A DNA stretch of 64,000 nt, taken from positions 1 to 64,000 of the forward strand of contig CASIAN010000002.1 of assembly GCA_949372595.1 (NCBI GenBank), given 5' to 3'. The position numbers were made by a program, and so were the translations under genes. Below the pieces are notes generated by a model, which saw only the letters and a program-made list of their open reading frames with translations, did no database searches and was not told the origin of the DNA. Source of the DNA: CPC320 sp002336405. Its GTDB lineage: Bacteria; Pseudomonadota; Alphaproteobacteria; Rhodobacterales; Rhodobacteraceae. This document shows positions 1 to 9,241 of this stretch, in pieces (the first letter of the stretch is position 1; every line of letters starts with the position of its first letter).

Positions 1-118
1 AGTATGGTTGAAATACTGGACGTGGTTTGACTTAGGATCAAAATGTGACATACGATTATTATATGTGAAGACCTATTTTTTACAGTCTAGAAATTATTTT
101 TTATAATTAGGTATTTAA

Positions 119-2218
119 ATGCATTTTCTGCAATTGGCACGGCGGTTTAGCCAGAGCTTGGTTCTGTTTTTCATAATTGATATCAGTGGTGCGGTTGCAG
201 ATGTTGCCAAAGGCCCGACCCATGGGCTTTATGGCACTCCGGGTCTGATTGATATGCCAACCAGTGAGAATGCGCCTGATGCAAGCGTCGCGTTTAGCCT
301 GTCCGGTTATAACGGCCAAATCCGATCAACTCTGACGTTTCAGATACTGCCTGGCTTGTTGGGGAGTTTCCGGTACTCAACTCTGTACAATGAGTGGACA
401 GGCGATGCGCGCCAGCACTGGGATCGGAGTTTTGACCTACGCTATCAAGTGATGCCGGAAACGCGCTTGATGCCGGCAATTTCATTGGGGGTGCAGGATT
501 TTATCGGCACGGGGGTGTTCAGTGGCGAATATGTGGTTGGCACCAAGACCATTGGCCCGCTTAAAGCCTCTGTTGGTTTGGGGTGGGGCCGTTATGGATC
601 GCACAACGGTTTTAAGAACCCATTGAGCAGGATTTCACCCAAGTTCGAGACCCGCCCGGCCCGCGACTTTGGCGTCGGTGGTGAAGTAGAAGCCAATGGC
701 TGGTTTCGTGGCGATGCCGCGGCTTTTGGGGGTCTTTCCTGGCCGTTGAATGACCAATTGACCGCAAAACTGGAGTATAGTTCCGACGCTTACGTTCATG
801 AGACACAACAATACGGTCATGTGGTGAAGGCGCCATGGAATTACGGCGCGACATATGTGGCCAAAAGCGGGACAAGGTCATATGGATTGTACTGGCTTGG
901 CGGCAGTAAGCTGGCATTTTCGGTTTCTGTTATTGCCAATCCCAAAAAAACTTCAAATGGATCTGGCTGGGATTTGGCGCCGCTTCCGGTTCGCCGTGAT
1001 CTCAGTCGCCCACTCGGGTTGCCCCCTGCACAAACCGATACGCACACGTTATATAAAGTGTTAAAGGCAGACGGATTTAATCCGGTCGCTCATGAAATTA
1101 CCGGCACCACAGCGCGGTTGCAAATCGAAAACCTCCGCTATCGGTCGTCATCGCAGGCCGTGGGGCGCGCAGCCCGGATTGCCAGTCGGTATTTTGGGGA
1201 TGAGATCACTATATTTGCCATTGATCTGGTTGAGAAAAACCTGCCGCTTACCTCTGTTGAGATCTCGCGTGAGTCTCTGGTTGCGTATGAATTCAGCCTC
1301 GCACCAGCCAAAGAATTTATGGATCAAGTGGCTTTTAGGGATGTCAAATCGCTGGTATCTGCTCCAGAGGAGAAATCATCATTTTATTGGCGCATTCGGC
1401 CCTATTTTGATTATGGTCTTTTTGACCCTGACCAGCCAGTTCGCTTTGAATTTGGTGTGGCTTTGGAATCGGAATACGTCTTTTCGCCCTCCAGTTTTGC
1501 CGAGTTTGGGATCTATAAACAGGTGATCGGTAACTTGGACAGCATAGAGCGCGATTCAAACTCTGTACTGCCACATGTCAGAAGTGATCATAAGCATTAT
1601 CACAAACAGGGTGACCCGGGTCTGGAATATCTGACCGTTAATTATCTAACAAAACCCCATGCAACCGGATACGTCAGGCTGACCGGCGGCTATCTAGAGG
1701 CGATGTATGCCGGGGTTTCAGCCGAATATTTGTGGCAGCCGACCACCCAAAACTGGGGTCTTGGCATTGAGTTGAACAAAGTGCGTCAGCGTGATTTTGA
1801 TATGCGGTTTGGCCTCAGGCCCTATGACGTGTTTACCGGACATGTCAGCGCCTATTATGATTTTGGTGGCCGTTTCGATGGTCAGCTTGATATCGGACAA
1901 TATCTGGCAGGTGACAAAGGGGCAACGCTGTCGGTCAATCGTGTGACCAGCAATGGATGGCGATTTGGAGCTTGGGCCACGTTGACCGATGTGCCGTTTA
2001 AAACCTTTGGCGAGGGCTCTTTTGACAAAGGGCTTAGGGTGGATATTCCACTGGACTGGATCCTTGGAAAACCAAGCCCTTTGGTGATGCAAACGCCGAT
2101 CCGAATAATTGGTCGTGATGGCGGCGCCCGGTTGCATGTAAATCACCGGTTGTACCCGTTGATCCAACATGGGCAGCGGGCTGATATGGGGCGAGAATGG
2201 GCGAGGTTCTGGCGATGA
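119..2218 (+). CDS. yjbH: YjbH-type outer-membrane/exopolysaccharide export protein
   Basis: The 699-residue protein begins with a hydrophobic signal-like segment (about residues 9-27). It then has the YjbH-family opening, with 'HGLYGTPGLIDMPT' near residue 37, and long stretches of alternating aromatic and polar residues expected of an outer-membrane beta-barrel. YjbH proteins belong to the YjbEFGH/Gfc systems linked to exopolysaccharide production and capsule export. The stop overlaps the start of a YjbF-type lipoprotein by 4 bp, so the two are very probably co-translated. The region upstream of the start is AT-rich and has only a weak Shine-Dalgarno (TTAGG), so the start is likely but not certain. 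The exact substrate cannot be told from sequence. Confidence 0.87.
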   Translation: MHFLQLARRFSQSLVLFFIIDISGAVADVAKGPTHGLYGTPGLIDMPTSENAPDASVAFSLSGYNGQIRSTLTFQILPGLLGSFRYSTLYNEWTGDARQHWDRSFDLRYQVMPETRLMPAISLGVQDFIGTGVFSGEYVVGTKTIGPLKASVGLGWGRYGSHNGFKNPLSRISPKFETRPARDFGVGGEVEANGWFRGDAAAFGGLSWPLNDQLTAKLEYSSDAYVHETQQYGHVVKAPWNYGATYVAKSGTRSYGLYWLGGSKLAFSVSVIANPKKTSNGSGWDLAPLPVRRDLSRPLGLPPAQTDTHTLYKVLKADGFNPVAHEITGTTARLQIENLRYRSSSQAVGRAARIASRYFGDEITIFAIDLVEKNLPLTSVEISRESLVAYEFSLAPAKEFMDQVAFRDVKSLVSAPEEKSSFYWRIRPYFDYGLFDPDQPVRFEFGVALESEYVFSPSSFAEFGIYKQVIGNLDSIERDSNSVLPHVRSDHKHYHKQGDPGLEYLTVNYLTKPHATGYVRLTGGYLEAMYAGVSAEYLWQPTTQNWGLGIELNKVRQRDFDMRFGLRPYDVFTGHVSAYYDFGGRFDGQLDIGQYLAGDKGATLSVNRVTSNGWRFGAWATLTDVPFKTFGEGSFDKGLRVDIPLDWILGKPSPLVMQTPIRIIGRDGGARLHVNHRLYPLIQHGQRADMGREWARFWR

Positions 2219-2871
2219 TACGTCGATTGATAGGTGTCGGCTTAATTTTGATCAGTGTCGGCTGCAGTTCGGCCAAAGACCGCGACACTGCCCTTTCAGA
2301 AACGGTCAAAGCCTTTGGCGCTCAATTTAAAAAACCCGTTCCGGTCGATCCGAGACAGGTTCTTACACGGGCTGCCATTGATACGGCAAATATACCTTTG
2401 CTGCTCGCTGAAATTCCAAAAATTCAGTCTGCGGGCACTCTGACGCTGCTTCCCGGGCAACGCCAGCAACCAGACACTTGGTTTGGGGCCGATGGCGCGT
2501 CATTTACCTTGCACAAAGGTGTGGTTGTCGCAACACGTGGGCTGCCGTTTGATCTTATGTTTGCCGATTCTGTCCCGACGATAGAGGCGTTGGAAAAAGG
2601 CGGGGGGCGCTATGATCGAACCTACAAATACCTAACCGGCGATAATCGGGATCAAATCGTGACATATCAGTGCCGTTTGCAATTTCAATCTGTTGAAACT
2701 GTGACGATTTTTGAGATCCGTATTGAAACAAAAAGGTTTTCTGAAACATGCTTCAATCCAGACCAAAGTTTTACAAATATATATTGGGTGGATCCTGCCC
2801 AAGTTGTACATAAATCGCAGCAATTTTTGAATTTTAGTTTGGGCTATGCCTTGACCGAAAAACTTCTTTAG
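2215..2871 (+). CDS. yjbF: YjbF/GfcB-type lipoprotein
   Basis: This is a 218-residue lipoprotein. An upstream in-frame start at 2197 exists, but the ATG at 2215 overlaps the yjbH stop as ATGA and gives a compact signal peptide. That peptide ends in a lipobox-like ISVGC with the acylated cysteine near residue 17. The body matches the YjbF/GfcB family (roles in group 4 capsule or exopolysaccharide secretion), which normally sits beside YjbH. The order here (yjbH, then yjbF, then a small secreted protein) differs from the E. coli yjbEFGH order. The family call rests on overall resemblance and the partner gene. Confidence 0.8.
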   Translation: MIRRLIGVGLILISVGCSSAKDRDTALSETVKAFGAQFKKPVPVDPRQVLTRAAIDTANIPLLLAEIPKIQSAGTLTLLPGQRQQPDTWFGADGASFTLHKGVVVATRGLPFDLMFADSVPTIEALEKGGGRYDRTYKYLTGDNRDQIVTYQCRLQFQSVETVTIFEIRIETKRFSETCFNPDQSFTNIYWVDPAQVVHKSQQFLNFSLGYALTEKLL

Positions 2872-2949
2872 TGTAGCCACATTACTTAGGGTTGTGTGAT
2901 GGTGTAGCTCATTTTAATTTAGTATAAATAATTAACTTCGGAGGTTCAT

Positions 2950-3166
2950 ATGTTTAAGAAAATAATGACGGCGGGAATCATGTGTTTGGCGCTTGCCAAC
3001 AGTGCAACAGCGCAGGGTGCAGCTGCGTGCAGGCGGTGCTGCTGCAGGGGGTGTCGTGATTGGTGGTGTGGCAATTGCTGCAGTTCCATTGGCAATTGGT
3101 GCTGTTGTTCTGGTGGCGGCTGTGGCCGGTGGCGGCAGTTCCGCGCCTACAACAACCAACAACTAA
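2950..3166 (+). pseudogene. Small Gly/Ala-rich secreted protein, frame broken by one base
   Basis: A good Shine-Dalgarno (GGAGG, 2940-2944) precedes an ATG that opens a clean signal peptide (MFKKIMTAGIMCLALANS, then ATAQ). At 3028 the reading frame turns into an implausible Cys/Arg/Trp-rich run. Skipping the single T at 3028 restores a low-complexity hydrophobic tail rich in Gly, Ala and Val that ends SSAPTTTNN and a TAA at 3164-3166. The restored product of about 71 residues has the size and composition of the small YjbE/GfcA-type proteins that accompany yjbF and yjbH. The site has no slippery heptamer, so a real indel or a sequence error is more likely than recoding. The function of YjbE-type proteins is poorly known. 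Confidence 0.65.
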
Positions 3167-3387
3167 GACCATAATTTTTGGACTTTAACAGCGTCAAAAC
3201 CTAAAAAGCTGGCCTCAAATTGGATTGCTCGGTTTTACAAAAGTCTGTCTTGTAAATAGGCGGTAAAGCCAAGTCGATAAGTCGCAGGTTTTTTGGGGGA
3301 CCTTGTTATTCACTGGTCAATGCCCGCGGCTCTTATATTGGGCTCGTGGGCCAATTTTTTTGGGTGCCTTGACCGCCACGCCGTTTT

Positions 3388-4056
3388 TCAGCCGCCGGCA
3401 AATGTCCAGATTGCGCTGTCAAACTCGAGGACAATCTGCTGACATTGTAAATCACGTCCGTTCATCACCATTCCAGACAGATTGAGGCTGATTTTATCCG
3501 CCTGCTGCATGAGACTTTCGTCAACTGGAAATAGGATTGTAGCCTCACTGGCAGGCAAAATCTTGACTTTGGTTAATTGCCCTTCGGCAAAATCTGAGGC
3601 CTGCCAATCATAGTTGTTGCCGAGGTTGTCAACGACATCAATACCGGACCGGGTGTTGGCAAACAGGCTTTGGCGCGCTTGGCTGGCTTTCATCGGATCA
3701 AACACCATAAACCTCGTGGTTTCGTTGTTCACCAAGACAAACACCAAATCAAATGAGTTTTTGCGGTCAATCAATTGCACCGCCCGCGCCGTGACGTTTA
3801 TGCAATTTGGCAGCTCAATTTTTACACCCGACGGGCCGGCTGATTTTGCCGCTGATGGCGTCTGTTGGTCTGTCGCTGGCGGTAAAGTGAAATATCTCTT
3901 GTTATCCACTGGAACCGGCTCACTTGCCTCTACCCAAGTGCCATCGTCATTGATCAGTAACGTCCGCCCGTCTGAAGTGACTGCCGCCACAGGTTCACAC
4001 GCGAGCGGTGTCGCAAAAGCACAAAGTGCCAGTATCCCGTATACCCGTCTCATCAC
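3388..4056 (-). CDS. Periplasmic protein of unknown function
   Basis: The 222-residue product has an N-terminal signal peptide (MMRRVYGILALCAFATPLA) followed by 'VTSDGRTLLINDDGTW'. This short segment resembles the start of several uncharacterised periplasmic families (DUF3157-like). A proline/alanine-rich linker near residues 60-75 precedes a beta-rich C-terminal domain. I do not recognise catalytic residues. The gene stands alone, facing the small secreted protein on one side and divergent from the aminotransferase on the other with overlapping upstream sequence. A role in the cell envelope is only inferred from the signal peptide. Confidence 0.6.
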   Translation of the reverse strand: MMRRVYGILALCAFATPLACEPVAAVTSDGRTLLINDDGTWVEASEPVPVDNKRYFTLPPATDQQTPSAAKSAGPSGVKIELPNCINVTARAVQLIDRKNSFDLVFVLVNNETTRFMVFDPMKASQARQSLFANTRSGIDVVDNLGNNYDWQASDFAEGQLTKVKILPASEATILFPVDESLMQQADKISLNLSGMVMNGRDLQCQQIVLEFDSAIWTFAGG

Positions 4057-4139
4057 ATTGACCCATGCCAGTACATTGCTTTGCGGGGCACCCTAATCTA
4101 TCACGGCTGTGCGGTCTATATGCGAAGGGATTGACGATT

Positions 4140-5048
4140 TTGACTGATGTATTCTCCGAAGGGGCTGCATGGATGCGGGGGCGGATCATTCCAATAGGAG
4201 AGGCCTGCATCCCGATCACTGATTGGGGGTTAACCCATTGTGACATCACCTATGACGTGGTCCCGGTCTGGAAGGGCGGTATGTTTCGTTTGCCCGCCTA
4301 TCTCGATCGGTTTGAGGCCTCTATGGCGGCATTGCACCTTGATCCTGACATGACCCGTGATGCGATCCAATCTGCGCTGATCCAGATGGTGGCGGCCTCT
4401 GGATTGCGCAACAGTTATGTCGCGATGGTGTGCAGTCGTGGTACCCCGACAATTGCTGGCAGCCGTGATCCAAGGCACTGCCGGAATCATTTCTATGCCT
4501 GGTGTGTCCCCTATGTGCAGGTCATTCGGCCTGAAGTCATTGCAAAGGGGGCCAGCGCCTGTATTGCGCAAACTGTCCAGCGCATCCCTGATGGCAGCGT
4601 CGATCCCATCGTGAAAAACTATCATTGGGGTGATTTTACCAAGGGTTTGTTCGAGGCCAAAGACGCCGGTTTTGAAACTGTTATTTTAACTGATGCAGAC
4701 GGAAATATCACCGAAGGTCCGGGATTCAATGTCTTTGCGATTAAACATGGCAAGCTTTTGACCTCGGGGCATGGGGTTTTATCTGGTATTACCCGTCGAA
4801 CCGTTTTGGAAATTGCCACTCAGCTGGGTCTGCAGGTTGATATTCGACCTCTGCCACAGACCGTGCTTCTGGATGCGGATGAAGTGTTTATTTCCTCGTC
4901 TGCCGGCGGGGTTATTCCCATCGTAAAAGTCAACGAGACAATTTTTGCAGGTGGGGCTTGTGGCCCGGCGACGCAGAGTATCTATCAGACCTATTGGGAC
5001 TGGATGGCCGCACCTGCGTACCGGACAGAGATCATCTATAATAATTGA
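4140..5048 (+). CDS. Class IV aminotransferase (BCAT/D-amino acid transaminase family)
   Basis: This is a PLP-dependent fold-type IV aminotransferase. The catalytic lysine is in 'DPIVKNYHWGD' (residue 159 from the chosen start), the phosphate/substrate loop is 'TEGPGFNVF', and the downstream 'SGITRRTVLEIA' helix matches BCAT/DAAT enzymes. An ATG at 4065 is in frame but would add 25 residues that overlap the divergent gene and do not look like the family. A TTG at 4140 preceded by GAAGGGA with 9-base spacing gives the normal length of 302 residues. Family members transaminate branched-chain or D-amino acids, or lyse aminodeoxychorismate. Sequence alone does not decide which. Confidence 0.82.
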   Translation: MTDVFSEGAAWMRGRIIPIGEACIPITDWGLTHCDITYDVVPVWKGGMFRLPAYLDRFEASMAALHLDPDMTRDAIQSALIQMVAASGLRNSYVAMVCSRGTPTIAGSRDPRHCRNHFYAWCVPYVQVIRPEVIAKGASACIAQTVQRIPDGSVDPIVKNYHWGDFTKGLFEAKDAGFETVILTDADGNITEGPGFNVFAIKHGKLLTSGHGVLSGITRRTVLEIATQLGLQVDIRPLPQTVLLDADEVFISSSAGGVIPIVKVNETIFAGGACGPATQSIYQTYWDWMAAPAYRTEIIYNN

Positions 5049-5124
5049 GCCTAGCCGTCTATATTTCAGATAAGACGCCGCAGTTTGAATAGCGTGCGGA
5101 GCCTCACCTGAGTGTTGCTTTCGC

Positions 5125-5550
5125 TTAGTTTTTGTTCGCCAGACTGGGCACCCAAGTATAGCCATCGGGGCATAGGATATAGCATTCGCGCAAACCGTGC
5201 GGTTTGTCCGTGGGTGGCTGCAGAACCATGCCGCCGGCGCGCTCGGCCTTGTCTGCGGCCCGATCGGGATCACAGTGATATAGCCGTATTTCACAGCCCG
5301 CGCCGCGTGGTGGGTTCTCAGGCAGCAGATCCAGCAGCGGGTGGCTAAAGTAAGTGCCATCGCTGTGCAGTTGCAAAAGCTGACTTTGATGTTGCATAAT
5401 CGCAAAATCTGCTGAGCTTCGGTGCGCTTGCATCTGAAAAACCTGCGTGAGAAACCGTGCTTCGGCCAGCACATCCCGCACCAGAAGGTTTATGCCGATA
5501 CCGGTCAATGAGGCGCCGAAATCTGCGGGATCTACGGTTTCAAAATCCAT
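5125..5550 (-). CDS. VOC-superfamily (glyoxalase/bleomycin-resistance-like) protein
   Basis: This 141-residue protein, starting at MDFETVDPADFG, has the beta-alpha-beta-beta-beta pattern of the vicinal oxygen chelate fold. One half is 'TGIGINLLVRDVLAEARFL', and the C-terminal half includes 'RECYILCPDGYTWVPS', typical of glyoxalase-like proteins. A longer in-frame start at 5613 exists, but the extra residues are Cys/Lys-rich and unlike the fold. Metal ligands are not certain by eye. The substrate is unknown; VOC proteins range from lyases to dioxygenases and binding proteins. It is transcribed toward the aminotransferase. Confidence 0.7.
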   Translation of the reverse strand: MDFETVDPADFGASLTGIGINLLVRDVLAEARFLTQVFQMQAHRSSADFAIMQHQSQLLQLHSDGTYFSHPLLDLLPENPPRGAGCEIRLYHCDPDRAADKAERAGGMVLQPPTDKPHGLRECYILCPDGYTWVPSLANKN

Positions 5551-5715
5551 ACCGGGTTCCAATTTACATTTTAAAATATAACTCAGCTTGCTCCTCAGAG
5601 CCCTGCATGTCAATTTTGGTCAACTGGGTGCCCAAATTAGGCAGGCAGATCTGTTAATATTAGACAATCACTTTGGCACGGCTTTGGCAACTTTTGATAG
5701 CAAAGGAAAATAACG

Positions 5716-7200
5716 ATGACATCAACCCGACGGGACGCAACCCTTTTAAGTCCACAGGTGCCTAAAGCGGAAGAGTTTCAATCTGCCGAAACGGCTGTGG
5801 ACAGGTTGCAATTGCTTTATGACTTGGCGACCGACTATTTGGCCGCGCGGTTTGCCGACACGATGCGCGATGGCCCCACTCAGCAACATTACCGCGCCTA
5901 TTATCCTGAGATCAGGATCACCACGACCAGCTTTTTGCAAGCCGACAGTCGGTTGAGTTTTGGTTATGTTGCAGGGCCGGGGCATTACAGCACAACTGTG
6001 ACACGCCCCGATCTGTTTCGCAGCTATCTCATTCAGCAGATCACGCTGCTGTTGAAAAATCACGGCGTGCCTGTGTGGATCGGGGTCTCGCAAACACCGA
6101 TCCCCATTCATTTTGCGATACAAGGCGATCAAGACACTGTGGTGCCATCGCACGGCTTTGCCGGGTTTTCTTTGCGCGACATGTTCGATGTGCCTGATCT
6201 CAACACCACCAATGATGATATTGTAAACGGGCCTGCAGTTGAGGCCCCGGATGGGACGATCCCATTAGCGCCTTTCACCGCACAGCGGGTTGATTATTCG
6301 CTGGCGCGGCTGACGCATTATACCGCCACAGCGCCTGAGCATTTTCAAAGCTATGTGTTGCTGACGAACTATCAGTTTTATGTGGCTGAATTCGAAGCTT
6401 ATGCCCGCAGTCAACTGGCTGATCCTGCCAGTGGCTATACCAGTTTTGTCAGTTCGGGAAACTGTGAACTGACGGATCCGGCCGGGGTGATCGCGCCTGT
6501 GGCACGGCTGCCGCAGATGCCGAGCTATCATTTAAAGCGGGCTGATGGATCGGGAATTACCTTGGTCAACATTGGTGTGGGCCCGTCAAATGCGAAAACT
6601 GCCACGGATCATATTGCGGTGCTTAGGCCACATTCATGGCTGATGCTTGGCCATTGCGCGGGGCTGCGAAACAGCCAGCGTCTGGGAGATTTTGTCTTGG
6701 CACATGCCTATCTGCGCGAGGATAAAGTTCTGGATGATGACCTGCCTGTCTGGGTGCCAATTCCAGCACTGGCTGAGATTCAGATTGCGCTCGAAACAGC
6801 GGTGGCGGATGTCACCAAACTGCAAGGATATGAGCTTAAGCGGATCATGCGCACCGGGACCGTTGCCACGGTGGACAATCGCAACTGGGAATTGCGCGAC
6901 CAGTCTGGACCGGTCCAACGGTTAAGCCAGTCGCGGGCGGTGGCACTGGATATGGAAAGTGCGACAATTGCGGCAAACGGATATCGGTTTCGGGTGCCTT
7001 ACGGGACGTTGCTGTGTGTATCAGACAAACCGCTGCATGGTGAGTTAAAGCTCCCGGGCATGGCATCTGATTTTTATAGAGCGCAGGTCGCGCAGCATTT
7101 GATGATTGGGATTAAGGCCACAGAATTGCTGCGCAACATGCCGTTTGACCGGATCCATAGCCGGAAACTCCGTAGTTTTGATGAAACAGCCTTCCTGTAG
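5716..7200 (+). CDS. amn: AMP nucleosidase
   Basis: The 494-residue length matches E. coli Amn (484). The N-terminal half is the AMP-nucleosidase-specific domain, and the C-terminal half is a nucleoside-phosphorylase fold. In that fold, 'MLGHCAGLRNSQRLGDF' (around residue 310) and 'ALDMESATIAANGYRF' (around residue 410) mark the ribose/phosphate-binding elements. The enzyme hydrolyses AMP to adenine and ribose 5-phosphate and helps balance adenylate pools in the cytoplasm. A plausible Shine-Dalgarno (AAAGGAAA) lies just upstream. The gene is followed after 125 bp by the HU gene, probably under its own promoter. Confidence 0.93.
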   Translation: MTSTRRDATLLSPQVPKAEEFQSAETAVDRLQLLYDLATDYLAARFADTMRDGPTQQHYRAYYPEIRITTTSFLQADSRLSFGYVAGPGHYSTTVTRPDLFRSYLIQQITLLLKNHGVPVWIGVSQTPIPIHFAIQGDQDTVVPSHGFAGFSLRDMFDVPDLNTTNDDIVNGPAVEAPDGTIPLAPFTAQRVDYSLARLTHYTATAPEHFQSYVLLTNYQFYVAEFEAYARSQLADPASGYTSFVSSGNCELTDPAGVIAPVARLPQMPSYHLKRADGSGITLVNIGVGPSNAKTATDHIAVLRPHSWLMLGHCAGLRNSQRLGDFVLAHAYLREDKVLDDDLPVWVPIPALAEIQIALETAVADVTKLQGYELKRIMRTGTVATVDNRNWELRDQSGPVQRLSQSRAVALDMESATIAANGYRFRVPYGTLLCVSDKPLHGELKLPGMASDFYRAQVAQHLMIGIKATELLRNMPFDRIHSRKLRSFDETAFL

Positions 7201-7325
7201 AAAAAAAAGTACCATTGTGGGCAACAATTATTGAGGATTAGGACACAAGTTGTTGTGTTTTCCAACAAACTTCAGTTAAACCATCCCCAGTCAGCACAGA
7301 TCGCGGGCAGAACAAGGAGACAACA

Positions 7326-7613
7326 ATGTCCAAACCAATGACAAAAACACAATTAGTTGCGGCTTTGGCCGAAGAGATGGAAGTCGATAAGAAAGCTGCG
7401 ACGACTGCGTTGGACGCAGTTTGTGGTTTGATCACTCGTGAAGTTGCGGGTGGAGGAGCCGTGACCCTGCCGGGTGTTGGCAAGATTTATTGCCGGGAAC
7501 GTCCAGAGCGTATGGTCCGCAATCCTGCGACTGGTGAGCAGTTCAAGAAAGATGCGGATAAAGTGGTCAAAATGACGATCGCGAAAGCCCTGAAAGACAG
7601 CGTAAACGGCTGA
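7326..7613 (+). CDS. HU-family DNA-binding protein
   Basis: This 95-residue nucleoid protein has the HU/IHF signature 'RNPATGE' near residue 65 in the DNA-binding arm and the usual N-terminal helical dimerisation region beginning 'MTKTQLVAALAEEMEVDKK'. It bends and packages DNA. Upstream, AAGGAGA gives a strong ribosome-binding site, and downstream a perfect hairpin terminator closes the unit. HU versus IHF cannot be fixed by eye, but the divergent C-terminus and single-gene unit fit an HU paralogue. It is monocistronic, with inverted repeats in its upstream region. Confidence 0.92.
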   Translation: MSKPMTKTQLVAALAEEMEVDKKAATTALDAVCGLITREVAGGGAVTLPGVGKIYCRERPERMVRNPATGEQFKKDADKVVKMTIAKALKDSVNG

Positions 7614-7637
7614 TCTTTTCGGATCTAGATATAAGAT

Positions 7638-7667
7638 AAAAAGGACTGCTTTTCGCAGTCCTTTTTT
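7638..7667 (+). terminator. Rho-independent terminator of the HU gene
   Basis: A 10-bp perfect stem (AAAGGACTGC at 7640-7649 with GCAGTCCTTT at 7655-7664) and a 5-base loop are followed by a T run. It lies 25 bp past the HU stop codon. The A-rich left flank may also allow it to act for transcription from the opposite side. Confidence 0.92.
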
Positions 7668-7752
7668 AATGCATATTAGGCGTTATTTTTCAAAGGATGA
7701 TCCGCTTCTTTACCTGACTTTTTTCACAATGCGGGCAGCCCGCGTTGCGTGC

Positions 7753-8697
7753 CTATTGGTGCGATAGCAAAACAGCCTCGACGCGGCGATTGGCTTTGCG
7801 GCCCTCGGCCGTCAGGTTGTTGGAAATAGGCGATAAATAACCGGTGCCTTCCGCACTGATCTGTTTGGCATCAATTTCATAATTTTTCACCAGATGTGCT
7901 GCCACAGCCTGAGCGCGCTGTTTGGACAGCGCCATATTTTTATCCAGATCTCCAATACTATCGGTGTGACCGACCAACGCAATTCTACGCTTTGGATTTG
8001 TCTTCATATAGGTTGCTAGCTTTTTTAACGATACAAATGTGGTTTCTGTTAAAGCCGAAGAGCCACTTTTAAAAACCAGATCTGACAAAATGACAGACCC
8101 TCTATGCTCCAATAAACCATCGAAAGTATTCGGCACCACTTTGTCTGGCTGTGCTTTGTCAATCGGTTTGGCGTATTCTTCTTGGTCGCCCGCAAGGTAA
8201 ATGTTTTGCACAAAATCATGCTGCGCCGATTGGCTTACCAAAAGAGTGATATAGCTGTCATTGCCGGTGGGGGTTTTGCGCGTTGCAGATAAAAAGCGAT
8301 AGTTGCCGAGATCGACATACATCTCCGGCCCCGGTAATGCCTCAATGCCAAAACGAAAATCAAATCCCCCACAGATCCAATCATGACATTCAAAAAGCAC
8401 AGTGTACCCTTGATTTAACAATTGTTCCCGCAGGTCAGTGAGAACTTGGAGAGTATTTTTTCCTGATTGTTTCGACTGCCAGACCTGCCAAACCATGCGG
8501 CCCTGCACTGGTAAACTTGGCACTGTCCCGTTGTGCCAAGGCCCTGTTGGCACGTTATATTGCGTCAGCTCACTGACGTCTTTTACCGTGACGCGAGCAG
8601 AGGCTGGCAGATCCAGATCTGCTGCCGCCAGAAGCCCCGGCAGTCCGATCAACAGACCGAGCAGACACTTAGCGATGTTGGGCGTGATACGCATCAT
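7753..8697 (-). CDS. OmpA-family envelope protein
   Basis: This 314-residue secreted protein has a signal peptide after MMRITPNIAK and a unique N-terminal domain containing a Cys pair ('CHDWICGG'). The C-terminal OmpA/MotB peptidoglycan-binding domain (last 110 residues) includes 'GHTDSIGDLDKNMALSKQRA' and ends 'RKANRRVEAVL'. The C-terminal domain anchors proteins to peptidoglycan in the periplasm. The start at 8697 (or 8694) lies inside the end of the upstream AhpD-like gene, so translation is probably coupled. The N-terminal domain is not one I can name. Confidence 0.82.
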   Translation of the reverse strand: MMRITPNIAKCLLGLLIGLPGLLAAADLDLPASARVTVKDVSELTQYNVPTGPWHNGTVPSLPVQGRMVWQVWQSKQSGKNTLQVLTDLREQLLNQGYTVLFECHDWICGGFDFRFGIEALPGPEMYVDLGNYRFLSATRKTPTGNDSYITLLVSQSAQHDFVQNIYLAGDQEEYAKPIDKAQPDKVVPNTFDGLLEHRGSVILSDLVFKSGSSALTETTFVSLKKLATYMKTNPKRRIALVGHTDSIGDLDKNMALSKQRAQAVAAHLVKNYEIDAKQISAEGTGYLSPISNNLTAEGRKANRRVEAVLLSHQ

Positions 8698-9241
8698 TGG
8701 GCCGCATATTGGTTGCGCTGGCAACGCGATTGGTCATGTTGAAAAATCCCGCCACATTGGCAATGTCCCAGATGTCGCGATCGCTGAATCCCGCCTGTCG
8801 CAGCACTGCGCGATCTGTCTCTTGTACCTCGTAACTGGTTTTGGTAATTTTTTCTGCAAAATCCAACATTGTGCGGTGGCGGTCGCTGAGATCTGCAACA
8901 CGGTAGTTCATTACCAGCATTTCGCCAAGTTCAGGGTCACCTGACAGCGCGCGCACCGCCGCACCATGGGCGGTCAGACAGTAAAAGCACTTATTGATCG
9001 ACGAAACCACGACTGCGATCATTTCGCGTTCAAGTTTACTCAGCCCACTGGCAGCCAGCATCAGATCGTTATACAGGCCGGTGAAGGCGTTTAATTTATC
9101 GATATCAAAAGCGTAAGCTTGCAGAACATTGGGTATCATTCCGAGCTTTTCGTGACAGGCATCAAAATATTTTTGCGTGTCGTCCGGTAAAGGATCAACC
9201 ATTGGAAGATCCAGTGCTGTGACGCCATGTTTAGTGCTCAT
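8669..9241 (-). CDS. Peroxidase-related AhpD-like protein (carboxymuconolactone decarboxylase family)
   Basis: The 190-residue, all-helical protein carries the redox motif of AhpD-type proteins, 'CFYCLTAHG' (CxxC followed by a nearby His) around residue 88. The family includes alkylhydroperoxidase-like enzymes that use the two cysteines in a thiol cycle. It begins 11 bp before the preceding GNAT gene ends and overlaps the following OmpA gene, so it is the third member of a four-gene overlapping unit. The physiological substrate is unknown; the motif is intact. Confidence 0.82.
   Translation of the reverse strand: MSTKHGVTALDLPMVDPLPDDTQKYFDACHEKLGMIPNVLQAYAFDIDKLNAFTGLYNDLMLAASGLSKLEREMIAVVVSSINKCFYCLTAHGAAVRALSGDPELGEMLVMNYRVADLSDRHRTMLDFAEKITKTSYEVQETDRAVLRQAGFSDRDIWDIANVAGFFNMTNRVASATNMRPNDAYHAQHR

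Noticed and set aside
7731..7746. GCGGGC-A-GCCCGC palindrome between the HU and OmpA genes
   Set aside because: It has a one-base spacer and no T run on the OmpA side; too weak to call a terminator.
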